Positions 40,220 through 49,593 are shown, counted from the first letter of the stretch. The stretch is 64,000 bases of DNA from DATHBD01 sp035296325 (GCA_035296325.1 DATHBD010000017.1:23414-87413); one strand, 5' to 3'. Notes: generated by a model not told the origin, from the sequence alone. Numbers and translations: made by a program.

Positions 40220-40747
40220 GTGACCGCGCGGCCGGTAGTGCCGGATCGAATCCGGTGGGCAGTCCGCGTGCTCGACCCGGACCCGGCCGATCAAATCCTG
40301 GAGATCGGCTGCGGCCCGGGTGTCGCGGCCGGGCTCGTCTGCGAACGGCTCAGCACCGGGCAGTTGCTCGCCATCGACCGATCGGCGGTAGCGATCGGCC
40401 GTGCCGGGCAGCGCAACGCCACGCATGTGGCGGCTGGACGGTTGACGCTGCGACAGTCCACGTTGGCCGGGCTGAGCGTGCCACCGGACAGCCTGGACAA
40501 GGCGTTCGCCATCGACGTCAACCTGTTCTGGGTCGGCGACCCCGACCCGGAACTGGATGTCCTGCGTCGCGTGCTGCGACCCGGCGCGGTCCTGCAGATC
40601 GGCTATGGCGCCAGCGGGCCGACCGGCCCGGCGCGGGTGCTCGACACGGTGTCGGCAGCGCTACGGGCACAGGGGTTCACCGACGTGACCGCGATCGTCG
40701 ACTCTGCCGGGTTCGGCATCACCGCGCGCGCCCCCGGAAGCGGTTAG
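40220..40747 (+). CDS. Class I SAM-dependent methyltransferase, short
   Basis: A 175-residue methyltransferase. Motif I is ILEIGCGPGVAAGLVCERL, followed by LLAIDRSAVAIGRAGQRN (motif II acidic residue) and AFAIDVNLFWVGDPDPELD. It lacks a C-terminal specificity domain, so its substrate cannot be told. The start is uncertain: the GTG at 40220 gives the N-terminus VTARPVVPDRIRWAV, and an ATG at 40178 would add 14 residues. Neither has a strong ribosome site. The 191-base gap to the divergent zinc-ribbon gene must contain both promoters; I see nothing else in it. Confidence 0.75.
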   Translation: MTARPVVPDRIRWAVRVLDPDPADQILEIGCGPGVAAGLVCERLSTGQLLAIDRSAVAIGRAGQRNATHVAAGRLTLRQSTLAGLSVPPDSLDKAFAIDVNLFWVGDPDPELDVLRRVLRPGAVLQIGYGASGPTGPARVLDTVSAALRAQGFTDVTAIVDSAGFGITARAPGSG

Positions 40748-40755
40748 CCGACTCG

Positions 40756-40770
40756 GCCGGGCAGCCCGGC
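40756..40770. terminator. Short hairpin between convergent methyltransferase and obg
   Basis: GCCGGG-CAG-CCCGGC is a perfect 6-bp stem with a 3-base loop, nine bases after the methyltransferase stop and 38 before the end of obg. There is no T-run. It is a weak terminator candidate. Confidence 0.35.
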
Positions 40771-40808
40771 AGGTGTCCCTCGACCCGCCACCCGGGCATC
40801 TGACCTGC

Positions 40809-42449
40809 CTAGACGGAGCCTCGGTGGGCAGGCTCGTCGCCGCCCTCCGAGGCGCCGAGGCCGACCGGCACATCGCCCTCGACGGGCGCCGCATCCCCGA
40901 CCGGCTCTGCCGCGCCGGGCCCGAAGCCGCCATCGTCGTCGACCCAGTCCTCGTCATCGGACCAGTCGTCCGCGTCGGACCAGTCGTCGGCATCGGTCAG
41001 TGTGTCGCCGCTCGGGTCGTGCGCCGCAGCCTCGAGTTCGGTTTCCGGCCGCTGCCGACGCGCGATCCGGGCCGCCTTGCGCTCGGCCGCCCGCAGCCGG
41101 GTCGGAGTGTCCTCCAGCCGGACGTCGGTGCCCCGCGGACCGATCCGCACCTCCGCATCAGCAAACAGGGTCGGCTGCCAGTCGAACTCCTGCATGCCGA
41201 TCCGCACCGGGCTACCAGGCTCAGCGCCCGCCTTGGCCAGCGCGGTTTCCACGCCGAGCCGGGCCAGCCGCTCGGCGAGGTATCCGACCGCCTCGTCGTT
41301 CTCGAAGTTCGTCTGGCGGACCCACCGCTCGGGCTGACGACCGTGTACGACGAACACACCCTCGGCGTCCTGCTCGACGGTGAAGCCGACGTCGTTCACC
41401 GCGATCGGGCGGATCACGATCCGGGTACGCTCCAGCGGCGGCGCCGCCGCGCGATGTGCCGCGACCATCTCGCCCATGGCGTACGTGAGCTCCTTCAGCC
41501 CTTCCCGGGTGGCCGCGCTGATCTGAAAGGTCCGCAGCCCGCGCGCTTCGAGATCGGCGCGCACCAGGTCGGCCATCTCGCGGGCGTCGGGCACATCGAT
41601 CTTGTTGAGCGCGACCAGGCGCGGGCGGTCTTCCAGCCCGCCGTACGCGGACAGCTCATACTCGATCGCGTCGATGTCGGAGATCGGATCCCGCCCCTGC
41701 TCCAACGTCGCGCAGTCGATCACGTGCACGAGCACCGCGCACCGCTCGATGTGCCGCAGGAACTGCAGGCCGAGGCCCTTGCCGGTGGCGGCGCCGGGGA
41801 TCAGCCCGGGCACATCGGCGACGGTGAAGGTCTGCTCCCCGGCCTGCACCACACCGAGGTTTGGCACCAGCGTGGTGAACGGGTAGTCGGCGATCTTGGG
41901 CCGGGCCGCCGACAGGACCGCGATCAGCGACGACTTGCCGGCCGACGGGAAGCCGACCAGGCCGACATCGGCAACGCTCTTGAGTTCCAGTACCACGTCG
42001 AAGGCGTCACCGGGCTCCCCCAGCTCGGCGAAGCCGGGCGCCTTGCGGCGGGCGTTGGCCAGCGACGCGTTGCCTCGCCCGCCGCGCCCGCCGCGGGCCA
42101 GCACGAACGTGGTGCCCTCCCCGATCAGGTCGGTGAGCACCTCGCCGTCGACGCTCTGCACGACGGTGCCGTTGGGTACCTTCAGGACGAGGTCGGTGCC
42201 CTTGGCCCCGTCCCGGTTGCCGCCGGCCCCGCCCTTGCCGTTCTCCGCCTTCACATGTGGCCGGAAATGGAAGTCCAGCAGAGTGTGCGCGGCCGGATCG
42301 ACAACCAGCACGATGCTGCCGCCATGGCCGCCATCGCCGCCGTCAGGCCCGGCCAACGGCTTGAACTTCTCGCGCAGGATCGAGGTGCAGCCGTGACCAC
42401 CGTTACCGGCCTGGACGTGGAGCACCACTCGGTCAACGAAGGTTGCCAT
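40809..42449 (-). CDS. obg: GTPase Obg (CgtA)
   Basis: Ribosome-assembly GTPase of 546 residues. The glycine-rich Obg domain begins FVDRVVLHVQAGNGGHGC and covers about 1-158. The G domain has GFPSAGKSSLIAVL (G1), TTLVPNLGVV (G2), DVPGLIPGA (G3), ALNKIDVPD (G4) and ISAATREGL (G5). The C-terminal OCT domain (about 350-425) and an acidic tail (DADDWSDADDWSDDEDW, about 485-505) follow; such acidic ends are common in this family. The ATG at 42449 starts the standard N-terminus. It lies 83 bases after rpmA, giving the usual rplU-rpmA-obg operon. Confidence 0.96.
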   Translation of the reverse strand: MATFVDRVVLHVQAGNGGHGCTSILREKFKPLAGPDGGDGGHGGSIVLVVDPAAHTLLDFHFRPHVKAENGKGGAGGNRDGAKGTDLVLKVPNGTVVQSVDGEVLTDLIGEGTTFVLARGGRGGRGNASLANARRKAPGFAELGEPGDAFDVVLELKSVADVGLVGFPSAGKSSLIAVLSAARPKIADYPFTTLVPNLGVVQAGEQTFTVADVPGLIPGAATGKGLGLQFLRHIERCAVLVHVIDCATLEQGRDPISDIDAIEYELSAYGGLEDRPRLVALNKIDVPDAREMADLVRADLEARGLRTFQISAATREGLKELTYAMGEMVAAHRAAAPPLERTRIVIRPIAVNDVGFTVEQDAEGVFVVHGRQPERWVRQTNFENDEAVGYLAERLARLGVETALAKAGAEPGSPVRIGMQEFDWQPTLFADAEVRIGPRGTDVRLEDTPTRLRAAERKAARIARRQRPETELEAAAHDPSGDTLTDADDWSDADDWSDDEDWVDDDGGFGPGAAEPVGDAAPVEGDVPVGLGASEGGDEPAHRGSV

Positions 42450-42532
42450 CTCGGCATCCAATCTCAACACATGACAACAGCGGGCCCGAGACGCCAAAGC
42501 GCCCGGACCCGCCGCGAAGGAAGAACGAAGTG

Positions 42533-42790
42533 TCAGCCCTGTACGGGGACGATGCTGACGGTCTTGCGGCCGCGCTTCGTGCCGAACAGCACATTGCCGG
42601 CGCTCAGCGCGAACAGCGTGTCGTCGCCGCCCCGGCCGACCAGGTCACCGGGGTGGAACTTGGTCCCACGCTGCCGGATGATGATCTCGCCCGCGCTGAC
42701 CAGCTGCCCGCCGAAGCGCTTCACACCGAGTCGCTGCGCCGCGGAGTCGCGCCCGTTGCGCGAACTCGACGCACCCTTTTTGTGTGCCAT
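42533..42790 (-). CDS. rpmA: 50S ribosomal protein L27
   Basis: Ribosomal protein L27 of 85 residues, near the peptidyl-transferase centre. The N-terminus MAHKKGASSSRNGRDSAAQR is that of every L27, followed by LGVKRFGGQLVSAGEIIIRQ. It lies eight bases after rplU and 83 before obg, all on the minus strand. Confidence 0.98.
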   Translation of the reverse strand: MAHKKGASSSRNGRDSAAQRLGVKRFGGQLVSAGEIIIRQRGTKFHPGDLVGRGGDDTLFALSAGNVLFGTKRGRKTVSIVPVQG

Positions 42791-42798
42791 GGTGACGC

Positions 42799-43113
42799 CT
42801 ACTTCCCGCTCGAAATGCCGGTCACCTTGACCTGGGTCAACGGCTGGCGGTGACCCTGGCGCTTGTGGTAGCCGGTCTTGTTCTTGAACTTGTGGATCCG
42901 GATCTTGGGGCCCTTGGTGTGCGCGACGACCTCACCGGTCACCGCTGCGCTGGCCAGCTGGGCGGCGTCGGTCATCAGGTCGTCCCCGTCCACGAGGAGC
43001 AGTGCGGTGAGCGCCACCGAGTCGCCGGGCTTGCCCACCAGCTTCTCGACCTCGATCACGTCACCCTCGGCGACCTTGTACTGCTTGCCGCCGGTCTTGA
43101 CGATCGCGTACAT
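42799..43113 (-). CDS. rplU: 50S ribosomal protein L21
   Basis: Ribosomal protein L21 of 104 residues. It begins YAIVKTGGKQYKVAEGDVIE and has KFKNKTGYHKRQGHRQPLTQ near the end, both standard for L21. The ATG at 43113 follows a short AGGAGT site; the open frame back to 43206 has no similarity. The 185 bases between it and rne (43114-43298) should hold the operon promoter; I cannot fix its boxes and see no attenuator structure I would defend. Confidence 0.97.
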   Translation of the reverse strand: MYAIVKTGGKQYKVAEGDVIEVEKLVGKPGDSVALTALLLVDGDDLMTDAAQLASAAVTGEVVAHTKGPKIRIHKFKNKTGYHKRQGHRQPLTQVKVTGISSGK

Positions 43114-43298
43114 GGGACGCGGACTCCTGTCGTAGCTTCTGGCGAATAACTTGGCGGACCTGGTGCGCGCGGCAGTCGAGCACGGGCACACGAGGGGGCC
43201 TGACACACGTCGTGCGCCGCAGGCAAGCGTACGCCATCCGGTCCGGCAAACCCAAACGGGGTCCGCCGGGGACGTGGCGCCCGCGCCGCGACGTAGGA

Positions 43299-46200
43299 CT
43301 ACGGCCTGGTGCGCCGCCGTGCCCCACCACGCCGGGACCGTCGCCGGCCACCGACCGATCCGGCCTCTTCCAGGTCGTCATCGATCACGTCGTCGCTGTC
43401 GCTACCGACCACGGCGACCGCTCCATCGGAATCGACGTACTCGACCGGCTCGTGCACGCCCATGATGGCGTCGTCGCCGATCACGCCGGCCCGCACCCGG
43501 TTGCCGTCGAGCAGTTCATCGTCGACCGGATCTTCGCCGGCGAGGGGCTCGACGTCGTCCGCCGTGGTCGCGGCGGACGACCGGCGACCGCGGCGGCGTG
43601 ACGCGCGGGGCGTCTCAGCGTCGCCCTGCGCACCATTGCCACCGCCGGTGCCACCGGCCGCCGCGTTGCCGTTGCCGTTGCCGTTGGCCGACGCGCTGGC
43701 CGCCGCCACCTTCGCCACCGCGGCGCGGTCGTTGCCGGTGCGCTTCTCCGGGACGGGATCGGTGTGCACGATCAGCCCTCGACCCTTGCACACCTCGCAG
43801 GGCTCGCTGAACGCCTCGAGCAGGCCCTGGCCGACCCGCTTGCGGGTCATCTGGACCAGACCCAGCGAGGTGATCTCCGTGACCTGGTGCTTGGTACGGT
43901 CCCGGCCCAGGCACTCGGTGAGCCGGCGGAGCACCAGGTCCCGGTTGGACTCGAGCACCATGTCGATGAAGTCGATCACGATGATCCCGCCGAGGTCGCG
44001 CAGGCGCAGCTGGCGCACGATCTCCTCGGCCGCCTCGAGGTTGTTGCGGGTGACGGTCTCCTCCAGATTGCCGCCGACCCCGGTGTACTTGCCGGTGTTG
44101 ACGTCGATCACGGTCATCGCCTCGGTCCGGTCGATGACCAGACTGCCGCCGCTGGGCAGGAAGACCTTGCGGTCCAGTGCCTTGATGATCTGCTCGTCGA
44201 TCCGCATCTCGGTGAACACGTCGCCCACGCCGGTGTACCGGTGCAGCCGGTCCACCAGGTCCGGCGAGACGTGCGCAAGGTACGGCTCGACCATGTCGTA
44301 CGACTCGGCGCCCTGGATGATCAGCTCGCGGAAGTCCTCGTTGAACAGGTCCCGGACGACCCGGATCACCAGGTCGGGCTCCGAGTAGAGCAGTTCGGGG
44401 GCGTGCCCGGCGCTGGCATTGCGCTGGATGTCCTCCCACTGCGCCTGCAGCCGCGTCACGTCCCGCGCGAGGTCGTCCTCGCTCGCCCCCTCGGCGGCGG
44501 TCCGCACGATCACACCGGCGCCGTCCGGGACCAGGTGCTTGAGCACGTCGCGCAGGCGCTTGCGCTCGATGTCGGAGAGCTTCCGGCTGATGCCCGAGGC
44601 GTTGCCGTGCGGCACGTACACCAGGTGCCGGCCGGAGAGCGCGATGTGGCTGCTCAGCCGGGCACCCTTGGTGCCGATCGGGTCCTTCGTCACCTGTACC
44701 AGGACGGAATCGCCGGAGCGCAGTGCCTGCTCGATGGTGCGGGTACGACCCTCGAGACCGGACGCGTCCCAGTTGACCTCACCGGCGTAGAGCACGGCGT
44801 TGCGGCCCCGCCCGATGTCGACGAAGGCCGCCTCCATGCTCGGCAGCACGTTCTGCACCCGGCCCAGGTAGACGTTGCCGACCATGGTGGCCGCGCTCTG
44901 CCGGGTCACGTAGTGCTCGACCAGGACGCCGTCCTCGAGTACGCCGATCTGGGTCCGGTCGTTCTTCTGGCGGACCACCATCACCCGGTCAACGGCCTCA
45001 CGCCGGGCGAGGAACTCTGACTCGGAAAGAATCGGGGGGCGGGTCCGCCGCTGCTCGCGGCCGTCCCGGCGGCGCTGCCGCTTCGCCTCCAGCCTGGTCG
45101 ACCCGGAGACGCCCTGAACCTCGTCACGGTCGCGGACCGGAGTAGCGCGCGGTTCGCGGATCTTGACGACGACGTGCGGCTCTTCCGGCGCGCCCTCGGT
45201 GTCGGCGGCGCCCTTGCGGCGCCGGCGGCGACGCCGGCGGGTCAACGCTTCGTCGCCGGCGTCCTCGTCGTCGACCGGCTCCTCGGCCTCTGCCTCGGCG
45301 CCGACCTCATCCTCGGCCTCGGCCGACTCGTCGAGCTCCTCGCCGTTGGGCCCACGTCCACGACCCCGCCCACGGCGGCCGCGCCGGCGGCGGCGGCGGG
45401 CGGCGGCCGTCTCGTCGTCGTCATCCTCGTCGTCCTCGTCCGCCAGGTCCGCGTCGGTGGCGGCCGCGGTCGGCTCCAGCTCCGCCGGCGCTTCTGCCTC
45501 CTCGGCGGTACGGCGGCCGCGTCGCCGCCGCGCGGGTGCCCGGCCGGCCGCGTCGTCGGCCTGGTCCTGCTGCGGGGCGGTTCCCAGCTCGGCCACCGGC
45601 TCCCAGCCGTGACCCTGCCGGGTCTGGCTGTCCCGGACCTGAGCGTCCACAGCCGGGGCCGGCTCGGCCGGGCGCTGGGCACGCGCCGCGGCACGCTCCT
45701 GCGCGACCTGCTCGGCCGGCGGGATGAAGAGCACGGTGGGCGGTGCCGCACGCCGGCGGGACCGCGTCTTCGGCTGCTCTGCGGAGTCAGTCTCGGCCGA
45801 GTCGGAGCCGACCTGGTCCGAGCCGACCTGGTCCGAGCCGGGCTGGTTCAAGCCGGGCTGGTCCGAGCCGGACTGCTCGGAACTTGCCGGCTCGGAATCG
45901 GCGGACGCCACGGGGGCCCGCCGCGCCGACCGGCCGGCAGCCGCACGCCGCCGTGGCGCTGGGGCGTCCTCTGCCGCGAACTCGATCGTCGGGGAGGGCT
46001 CGGTGGCCCTTCCCGCAGAGGCCGCTGTGCCGGTCGCGTCGTCGCCGGAGGCCTGGCCGACCGCCGTCGGGGCGTCTGACGCCTGGGCGCCGGTCGGCTG
46101 GGTGGTCGGGATTTCGTCGCCAGCGGCGGCGCGAGCCGCTGCGGTCCCGCTTCGCCGACGGGTCCGGGTGGCGGGTGCCGGCGGCTCTGCGGCGGACCCG

Positions 46201-46556
46201 GTCGGGTCGCCGGCCACCGAGGTTGCGGGCTCAGCGGCGCCCGCCGGGTCGAGTGGCAGTTCTGCCTGCTCTGTCGGGTTTAGGGTAGACGCGCCGGCCT
46301 CGGCCGGGGATGCCGCTTTGCGCCGCCGACGCACGGCCTTGACCGGCGCGTCTGCGCCTGGCTCGGCGGGCTGTCCGGGGCTGTCAGCAGCAGTTGGCTC
46401 AGCGACCGCCCCGTCGGGATCGGCGGACGCCGCAGTGGCCTTCGTCGGCCGACGCCGGGCACGGCGCGCCGGTGTCGTGGTTTCAGCGGTATCGCTGCTT
46501 TCGGCGGCTCCAGGAGCGGGAAGCTCCGGCAGCCCACCTGGCTCATTGTCGAGCAT
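43299..46556 (-). CDS. rne: Ribonuclease E/G with long disordered N-terminal half
   Basis: Endoribonuclease of 1085 residues for mRNA decay and rRNA processing. Residues 1-510 are an Ala/Pro/Glu/Arg-rich disordered arm with basic runs (RRRRRRGRRGRGRGRG-type) that bind RNA or partners. The core begins near 545 with VMVVRQKNDRTQIGVLEDG, then the S1 domain (YLGRVQNVLPSMEAAFVDIG) and the DNase I-like domain with the catalytic acids in MTVIDVNTGKY and IIVIDFIDM. The zinc-link Cys pair is in CEVCKGRG. The C-terminal 140 residues are again low-complexity. The ATG at 46556 is preceded by GGAGAAC. A 15-bp repeat near 45804-45872 codes SDQVG units. Confidence 0.95.
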   Translation of the reverse strand: MLDNEPGGLPELPAPGAAESSDTAETTTPARRARRRPTKATAASADPDGAVAEPTAADSPGQPAEPGADAPVKAVRRRRKAASPAEAGASTLNPTEQAELPLDPAGAAEPATSVAGDPTGSAAEPPAPATRTRRRSGTAAARAAAGDEIPTTQPTGAQASDAPTAVGQASGDDATGTAASAGRATEPSPTIEFAAEDAPAPRRRAAAGRSARRAPVASADSEPASSEQSGSDQPGLNQPGSDQVGSDQVGSDSAETDSAEQPKTRSRRRAAPPTVLFIPPAEQVAQERAAARAQRPAEPAPAVDAQVRDSQTRQGHGWEPVAELGTAPQQDQADDAAGRAPARRRRGRRTAEEAEAPAELEPTAAATDADLADEDDEDDDDETAAARRRRRRGRRGRGRGRGPNGEELDESAEAEDEVGAEAEAEEPVDDEDAGDEALTRRRRRRRRKGAADTEGAPEEPHVVVKIREPRATPVRDRDEVQGVSGSTRLEAKRQRRRDGREQRRTRPPILSESEFLARREAVDRVMVVRQKNDRTQIGVLEDGVLVEHYVTRQSAATMVGNVYLGRVQNVLPSMEAAFVDIGRGRNAVLYAGEVNWDASGLEGRTRTIEQALRSGDSVLVQVTKDPIGTKGARLSSHIALSGRHLVYVPHGNASGISRKLSDIERKRLRDVLKHLVPDGAGVIVRTAAEGASEDDLARDVTRLQAQWEDIQRNASAGHAPELLYSEPDLVIRVVRDLFNEDFRELIIQGAESYDMVEPYLAHVSPDLVDRLHRYTGVGDVFTEMRIDEQIIKALDRKVFLPSGGSLVIDRTEAMTVIDVNTGKYTGVGGNLEETVTRNNLEAAEEIVRQLRLRDLGGIIVIDFIDMVLESNRDLVLRRLTECLGRDRTKHQVTEITSLGLVQMTRKRVGQGLLEAFSEPCEVCKGRGLIVHTDPVPEKRTGNDRAAVAKVAAASASANGNGNGNAAAGGTGGGNGAQGDAETPRASRRRGRRSSAATTADDVEPLAGEDPVDDELLDGNRVRAGVIGDDAIMGVHEPVEYVDSDGAVAVVGSDSDDVIDDDLEEAGSVGGRRRSRRGGARRRTRP

Positions 46557-46713
46557 TTCGGGCGTTCTCCAGTTCTGGCACTCCCGGGCGCGTCAAACGC
46601 AGCCACGCAGGAGCAACCGCAATGTCCTTACCGCCAGCCCGATCCGCACGGTGCGGACGGACCGTCGAAGTCTGCCAACCTCATCGCCGTAGCGGCTCAT
46701 GAGAGCCACCCGG
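46557..46713 (-). promoter_or_regulatory. Gap upstream of rne
   Basis: This 157-base gap separates rne from the DUF2344 gene on the same strand. A TTGACG box at 46591-46596 (minus strand) could be a -35 element, but no good -10 follows at the usual distance. I see no small gene in it. Confidence 0.3.
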
Positions 46714-47529
46714 TCACTGCGACGAAGCTCCGATGGCGGCCGCCTCGCGATCCGCGAGAAGCGGATCCATGATCTCGCCATGCGCGGTGAGCTGACCCTG
46801 GGCCAGCCGGGTCGCACGAGGCGGGACCGGCGGCTCCAGTTCGGCCACGACGCGCAGGCCAGACAGGACGTCATCGGGTCGCACAGCCGGGGTGACCTGC
46901 CGCACGACAAGGTCCAGTATCGCACACGGTGCGGCGCCGACCTCGGAAGGTGCTCCGGGCGGCCCGTCACCTGCCCCGACGCCCTGCGCTGAGGGCTCGG
47001 CGAGGACCCGCATGCGGTGCACCGCATGCCGGGCGTCGAACGTCCGTCGACCCTGTTTGGTGAGCCGTTCCACCGACACCTCCGCCGCGTCCAGGAAGGC
47101 CTGGACGGCGCTGGCCAGCACCTGCGGCGCGACACCGAGCAGCTCGATCCGCCAGTGGGAGGCGTCGATCCGGTCCGGCAGACTCCCGCCGGCCGCCTCG
47201 ACAGCCTCCAGGACGTCGAGTCCGGGCGAGAGTGCCGCGTCCAGGTCGCGGGCGAGTTGGGCGGGATCAGCCGGCGCCCGCAGGGCGATTTCGACGTACT
47301 CCGCCTCACTCGCCACTCCGGTCGGTGCCGCACTGGCGTACGAGATCTTGGGGTGCGGGGTGAATCCCTGTGAGTACGCGATCGGCACCCGGGCGCGCAG
47401 CAGCGCCCGCTCGAACGCCCGAGCAAAGTCGCGGTGGGAGGTGAAGCGCATCGGCCCGCGCTTGGCGTACCGGATCCGGATCCGCTGCACCACCGGCGCC
47501 TGGTTGCCCTCCGGCTGGCGTTTACTGAT
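46714..47529 (-). CDS. TIGR03936 / DUF2344 radical-SAM-associated protein, possible ATC start
   Basis: A protein of the DUF2344 family that accompanies a B12-binding radical SAM enzyme; together they are thought to modify RNA, but the reaction is not settled. Clear family stretches are YAKRGPMRFTSHRDFARAFE and VPIAYSQGFTPHPKISY. The first usable canonical start is the GTG at 47493 (259 residues), but the coding pattern continues upstream as SKRQPEGNQAPVVQ to an ATC at 47529, which has GAAGGGAG six bases before it. No ATG or GTG is available there. I give the longer form; if only canonical starts count, use 46714-47493. Confidence 0.75.
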   Translation of the reverse strand: MSKRQPEGNQAPVVQRIRIRYAKRGPMRFTSHRDFARAFERALLRARVPIAYSQGFTPHPKISYASAAPTGVASEAEYVEIALRAPADPAQLARDLDAALSPGLDVLEAVEAAGGSLPDRIDASHWRIELLGVAPQVLASAVQAFLDAAEVSVERLTKQGRRTFDARHAVHRMRVLAEPSAQGVGAGDGPPGAPSEVGAAPCAILDLVVRQVTPAVRPDDVLSGLRVVAELEPPVPPRATRLAQGQLTAHGEIMDPLLADREAAAIGASSQ

Positions 47530-47567
47530 CGCCGTCTCCCTTCACCACGTGCCCCCGCCGCCCTGGG

Positions 47568-47643
47568 CCGCGATCTTGCACTCGTGCCCGGGGCGAAACA
47601 CCCGAACCAGGACAGAAGGTGAGACACAACTGCAAGATCGCGG
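47568..47643. repeat. 13-bp inverted repeat element between the two radical-SAM-linked genes
   Basis: CCGCGATCTTGCA (47568-47580) and TGCAAGATCGCGG (47631-47643) are exact inverted repeats 50 bases apart, in the gap between the TIGR03960 gene and the DUF2344 gene. The left arm is followed by a C/G-rich stretch. I see no second copy in this window. It could be a dispersed palindromic element or a transcript-level hairpin. Confidence 0.6.
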
Positions 47644-47652
47644 ACAGCGGGC

Positions 47653-49593
47653 TCATCGGGCCTGGCCTGACGGGATCGGCGTGAGGGGGAGCAACTTCTT
47701 GCCGGTCGGGCCGATCTGGATCTCGGTGTCCATGCTGGGGCAGACGCCGCAGTCGAAGCAGGGGGTCCAGCGGCAGTCGTCCTGCTCGAACTCCGACATC
47801 GAGTCCTGCCAGTCCTGCCAGAGCCACTCCTTGTCCAGCCCGGAGTCGAGGTGGTCCCAGGGCAGGACCTCGTGCTGGCCCCGCTCGCGGGTGGTGTACC
47901 AGTCGAGGTCGACGCCGAACTCCGGCAGCACGTCGGCCGCCGCCTGCACCCAGCGGACGTACGAGAAGTGCTCCGACCAGCCGTCGAAACGCTGCCCGGC
48001 CTCCCAGACCCGGCGGATCACCGCGCCCACGCGGCGGTCCCCCCGCGACAGCAGGCCCTCGATCAGGGACGGCTCCCCGTCGTGGTAGCGGTAGCCGATC
48101 GCCCGGCCGAGCGAGCGGTCCGAGTTGATGGCGTCCTTGAGCAGCTTGAGCCGGCGGTCGATCGTCTCCGGCGTCGCGATCGGCGCCCACTGGAACGGCG
48201 TGTGCGGCTTCGGCACGAACCCGCCGATCGACACCGTGCAGCGGATGTCCTTGCTGCCGGTGGCGGCCCGACCGGACCGGATCACCTCGTGCGCGAGGCG
48301 GGCGATCTGCACCACGTCGTCGTCGGTCTCGGTGGGCAGGCCGCACATGAAGTACAGCTTCACCTGACGCCAACCGTTGCTGTACGCCGTGACGACGGTG
48401 CGGATCAGGTCCTCCTCCGACACCATCTTGTTGATCACTCGCCGGATCCGTTCGGAGCCGCCCTCCGGCGCGAAGGTCAGGCCGGTCCGCCGGCCGTTGC
48501 GGGAGAGCTCCTGCGCCAGCGTGACGTTGAACGCGTCCACCCGGGTGGACGGCAGGGACAGCGAGACGTTCGTGTCGGCGTACTGCTCGGCGAGCCCTGA
48601 GCACATGTCGCCGATCTCGGAGTGGTCGGCGCTGGACAGCGAGAGCAGCCCCACCTCCGAGAAGCCGGAGAACTCCAGCCCCTGCTGCACCATCTGCCCC
48701 ACGGTCGTGATGCTGCGCTCCCGGACCGGCCGCGTGATCATGCCCGCCTGGCAGAACCGGCAGCCCCGGGTGCAGCCTCGGAAGATCTCCACGGCATAGC
48801 GCTCGTGGACCGTCTCGGCGAGCGGAACCAGGGGCTTCTTCGGGTACGGCCACGCGTCAAGATCCATCGTGGTGCGCTTGTGTACCCGGAACGGCACACC
48901 GATCCGGTTCGGCACAACCCGCTGGATCCGCCCGTCGGGAAGGTAGTCGACGTCGTAGAACCGCGGCACGTACACGCTCTCGGTCCGGGCCAACCGCAGC
49001 AGTACCTCGTCGCGGCCGCCCGGTGAGCCCTCCGCCTTCCATGCGCGCACGATGGCGGTGATCTCTCCGACCGCCTCCTCGCCGTCGCCCAGGACGGCCG
49101 CGTCGATAAAGTCGGCGATCGGCTCGGGATTGAAGGCCGCATGGCCGCCGGCGACCACGATCGGGTGAGTCTCGTCCCGGTCCCGGCTGTCGAACGGGAT
49201 GCCGGCCAGATCGAGGGCGGTCAGCATGTTCGTGTAGCCCAGCTCGGTCGAGAAGCTGATGCCGAAGAGGTCGAAGGCGCGCACCGGGCGGTGGGCGTCG
49301 ACCGTGAACTGCCCGACGCCGTGCTCCCGCATCAACGCCTCAAGATCGGGCCAAACGGCATAGGTGCGCTCAGCGAGGACGTCCGGCTGCTCGTTGAGCA
49401 CCTCATACAGGATCTGGACACCCTGGTTCGGCAGGCCGACCTCATACGCGTCCGGGTACATCAGGGCCCACCGCACCACGGCGCTGTCCCAGTCCTTGAC
49501 CACAGAGCCCAGCTCACCGCCGACGTACTGGATCGGCTTCGCCACCCTCGGCAGCAGCTGCTCCAACTTTCCGAACACCGACGTCACGCTCAT
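47653..49593 (-). CDS. B12-binding radical SAM protein, TIGR03960 family
   Basis: A 646-residue enzyme with an N-terminal cobalamin-binding-like domain (about 30-210) and a radical SAM domain whose [4Fe-4S] cysteines are Cys274, Cys278 and Cys281 in RGCTRGCRFCQ. Other family stretches are LSLSSADHSEIGDMC and FAPEGGSERIRRVINK. The C-terminal end has more cysteines (TPCFDCGVCPSMD), perhaps a second metal site. In most genomes it precedes the DUF2344 protein, as here. The reaction is not firmly established. The ATG at 49593 lacks a ribosome site; TACCCT at 49602-49607 lies eight bases before it, so leaderless translation is likely. Confidence 0.88.
   Translation of the reverse strand: MSVTSVFGKLEQLLPRVAKPIQYVGGELGSVVKDWDSAVVRWALMYPDAYEVGLPNQGVQILYEVLNEQPDVLAERTYAVWPDLEALMREHGVGQFTVDAHRPVRAFDLFGISFSTELGYTNMLTALDLAGIPFDSRDRDETHPIVVAGGHAAFNPEPIADFIDAAVLGDGEEAVGEITAIVRAWKAEGSPGGRDEVLLRLARTESVYVPRFYDVDYLPDGRIQRVVPNRIGVPFRVHKRTTMDLDAWPYPKKPLVPLAETVHERYAVEIFRGCTRGCRFCQAGMITRPVRERSITTVGQMVQQGLEFSGFSEVGLLSLSSADHSEIGDMCSGLAEQYADTNVSLSLPSTRVDAFNVTLAQELSRNGRRTGLTFAPEGGSERIRRVINKMVSEEDLIRTVVTAYSNGWRQVKLYFMCGLPTETDDDVVQIARLAHEVIRSGRAATGSKDIRCTVSIGGFVPKPHTPFQWAPIATPETIDRRLKLLKDAINSDRSLGRAIGYRYHDGEPSLIEGLLSRGDRRVGAVIRRVWEAGQRFDGWSEHFSYVRWVQAAADVLPEFGVDLDWYTTRERGQHEVLPWDHLDSGLDKEWLWQDWQDSMSEFEQDDCRWTPCFDCGVCPSMDTEIQIGPTGKKLLPLTPIPSGQAR

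Noticed and set aside
43114..43298. L21-leader type regulatory RNA before rplU
   Set aside because: I could not find a conserved leader structure in this gap; no claim is made beyond a promoter.
47568..47643. Inverted repeat as the ends of an insertion sequence
   Set aside because: Only 76 bases in all, no transposase and no target duplication seen.
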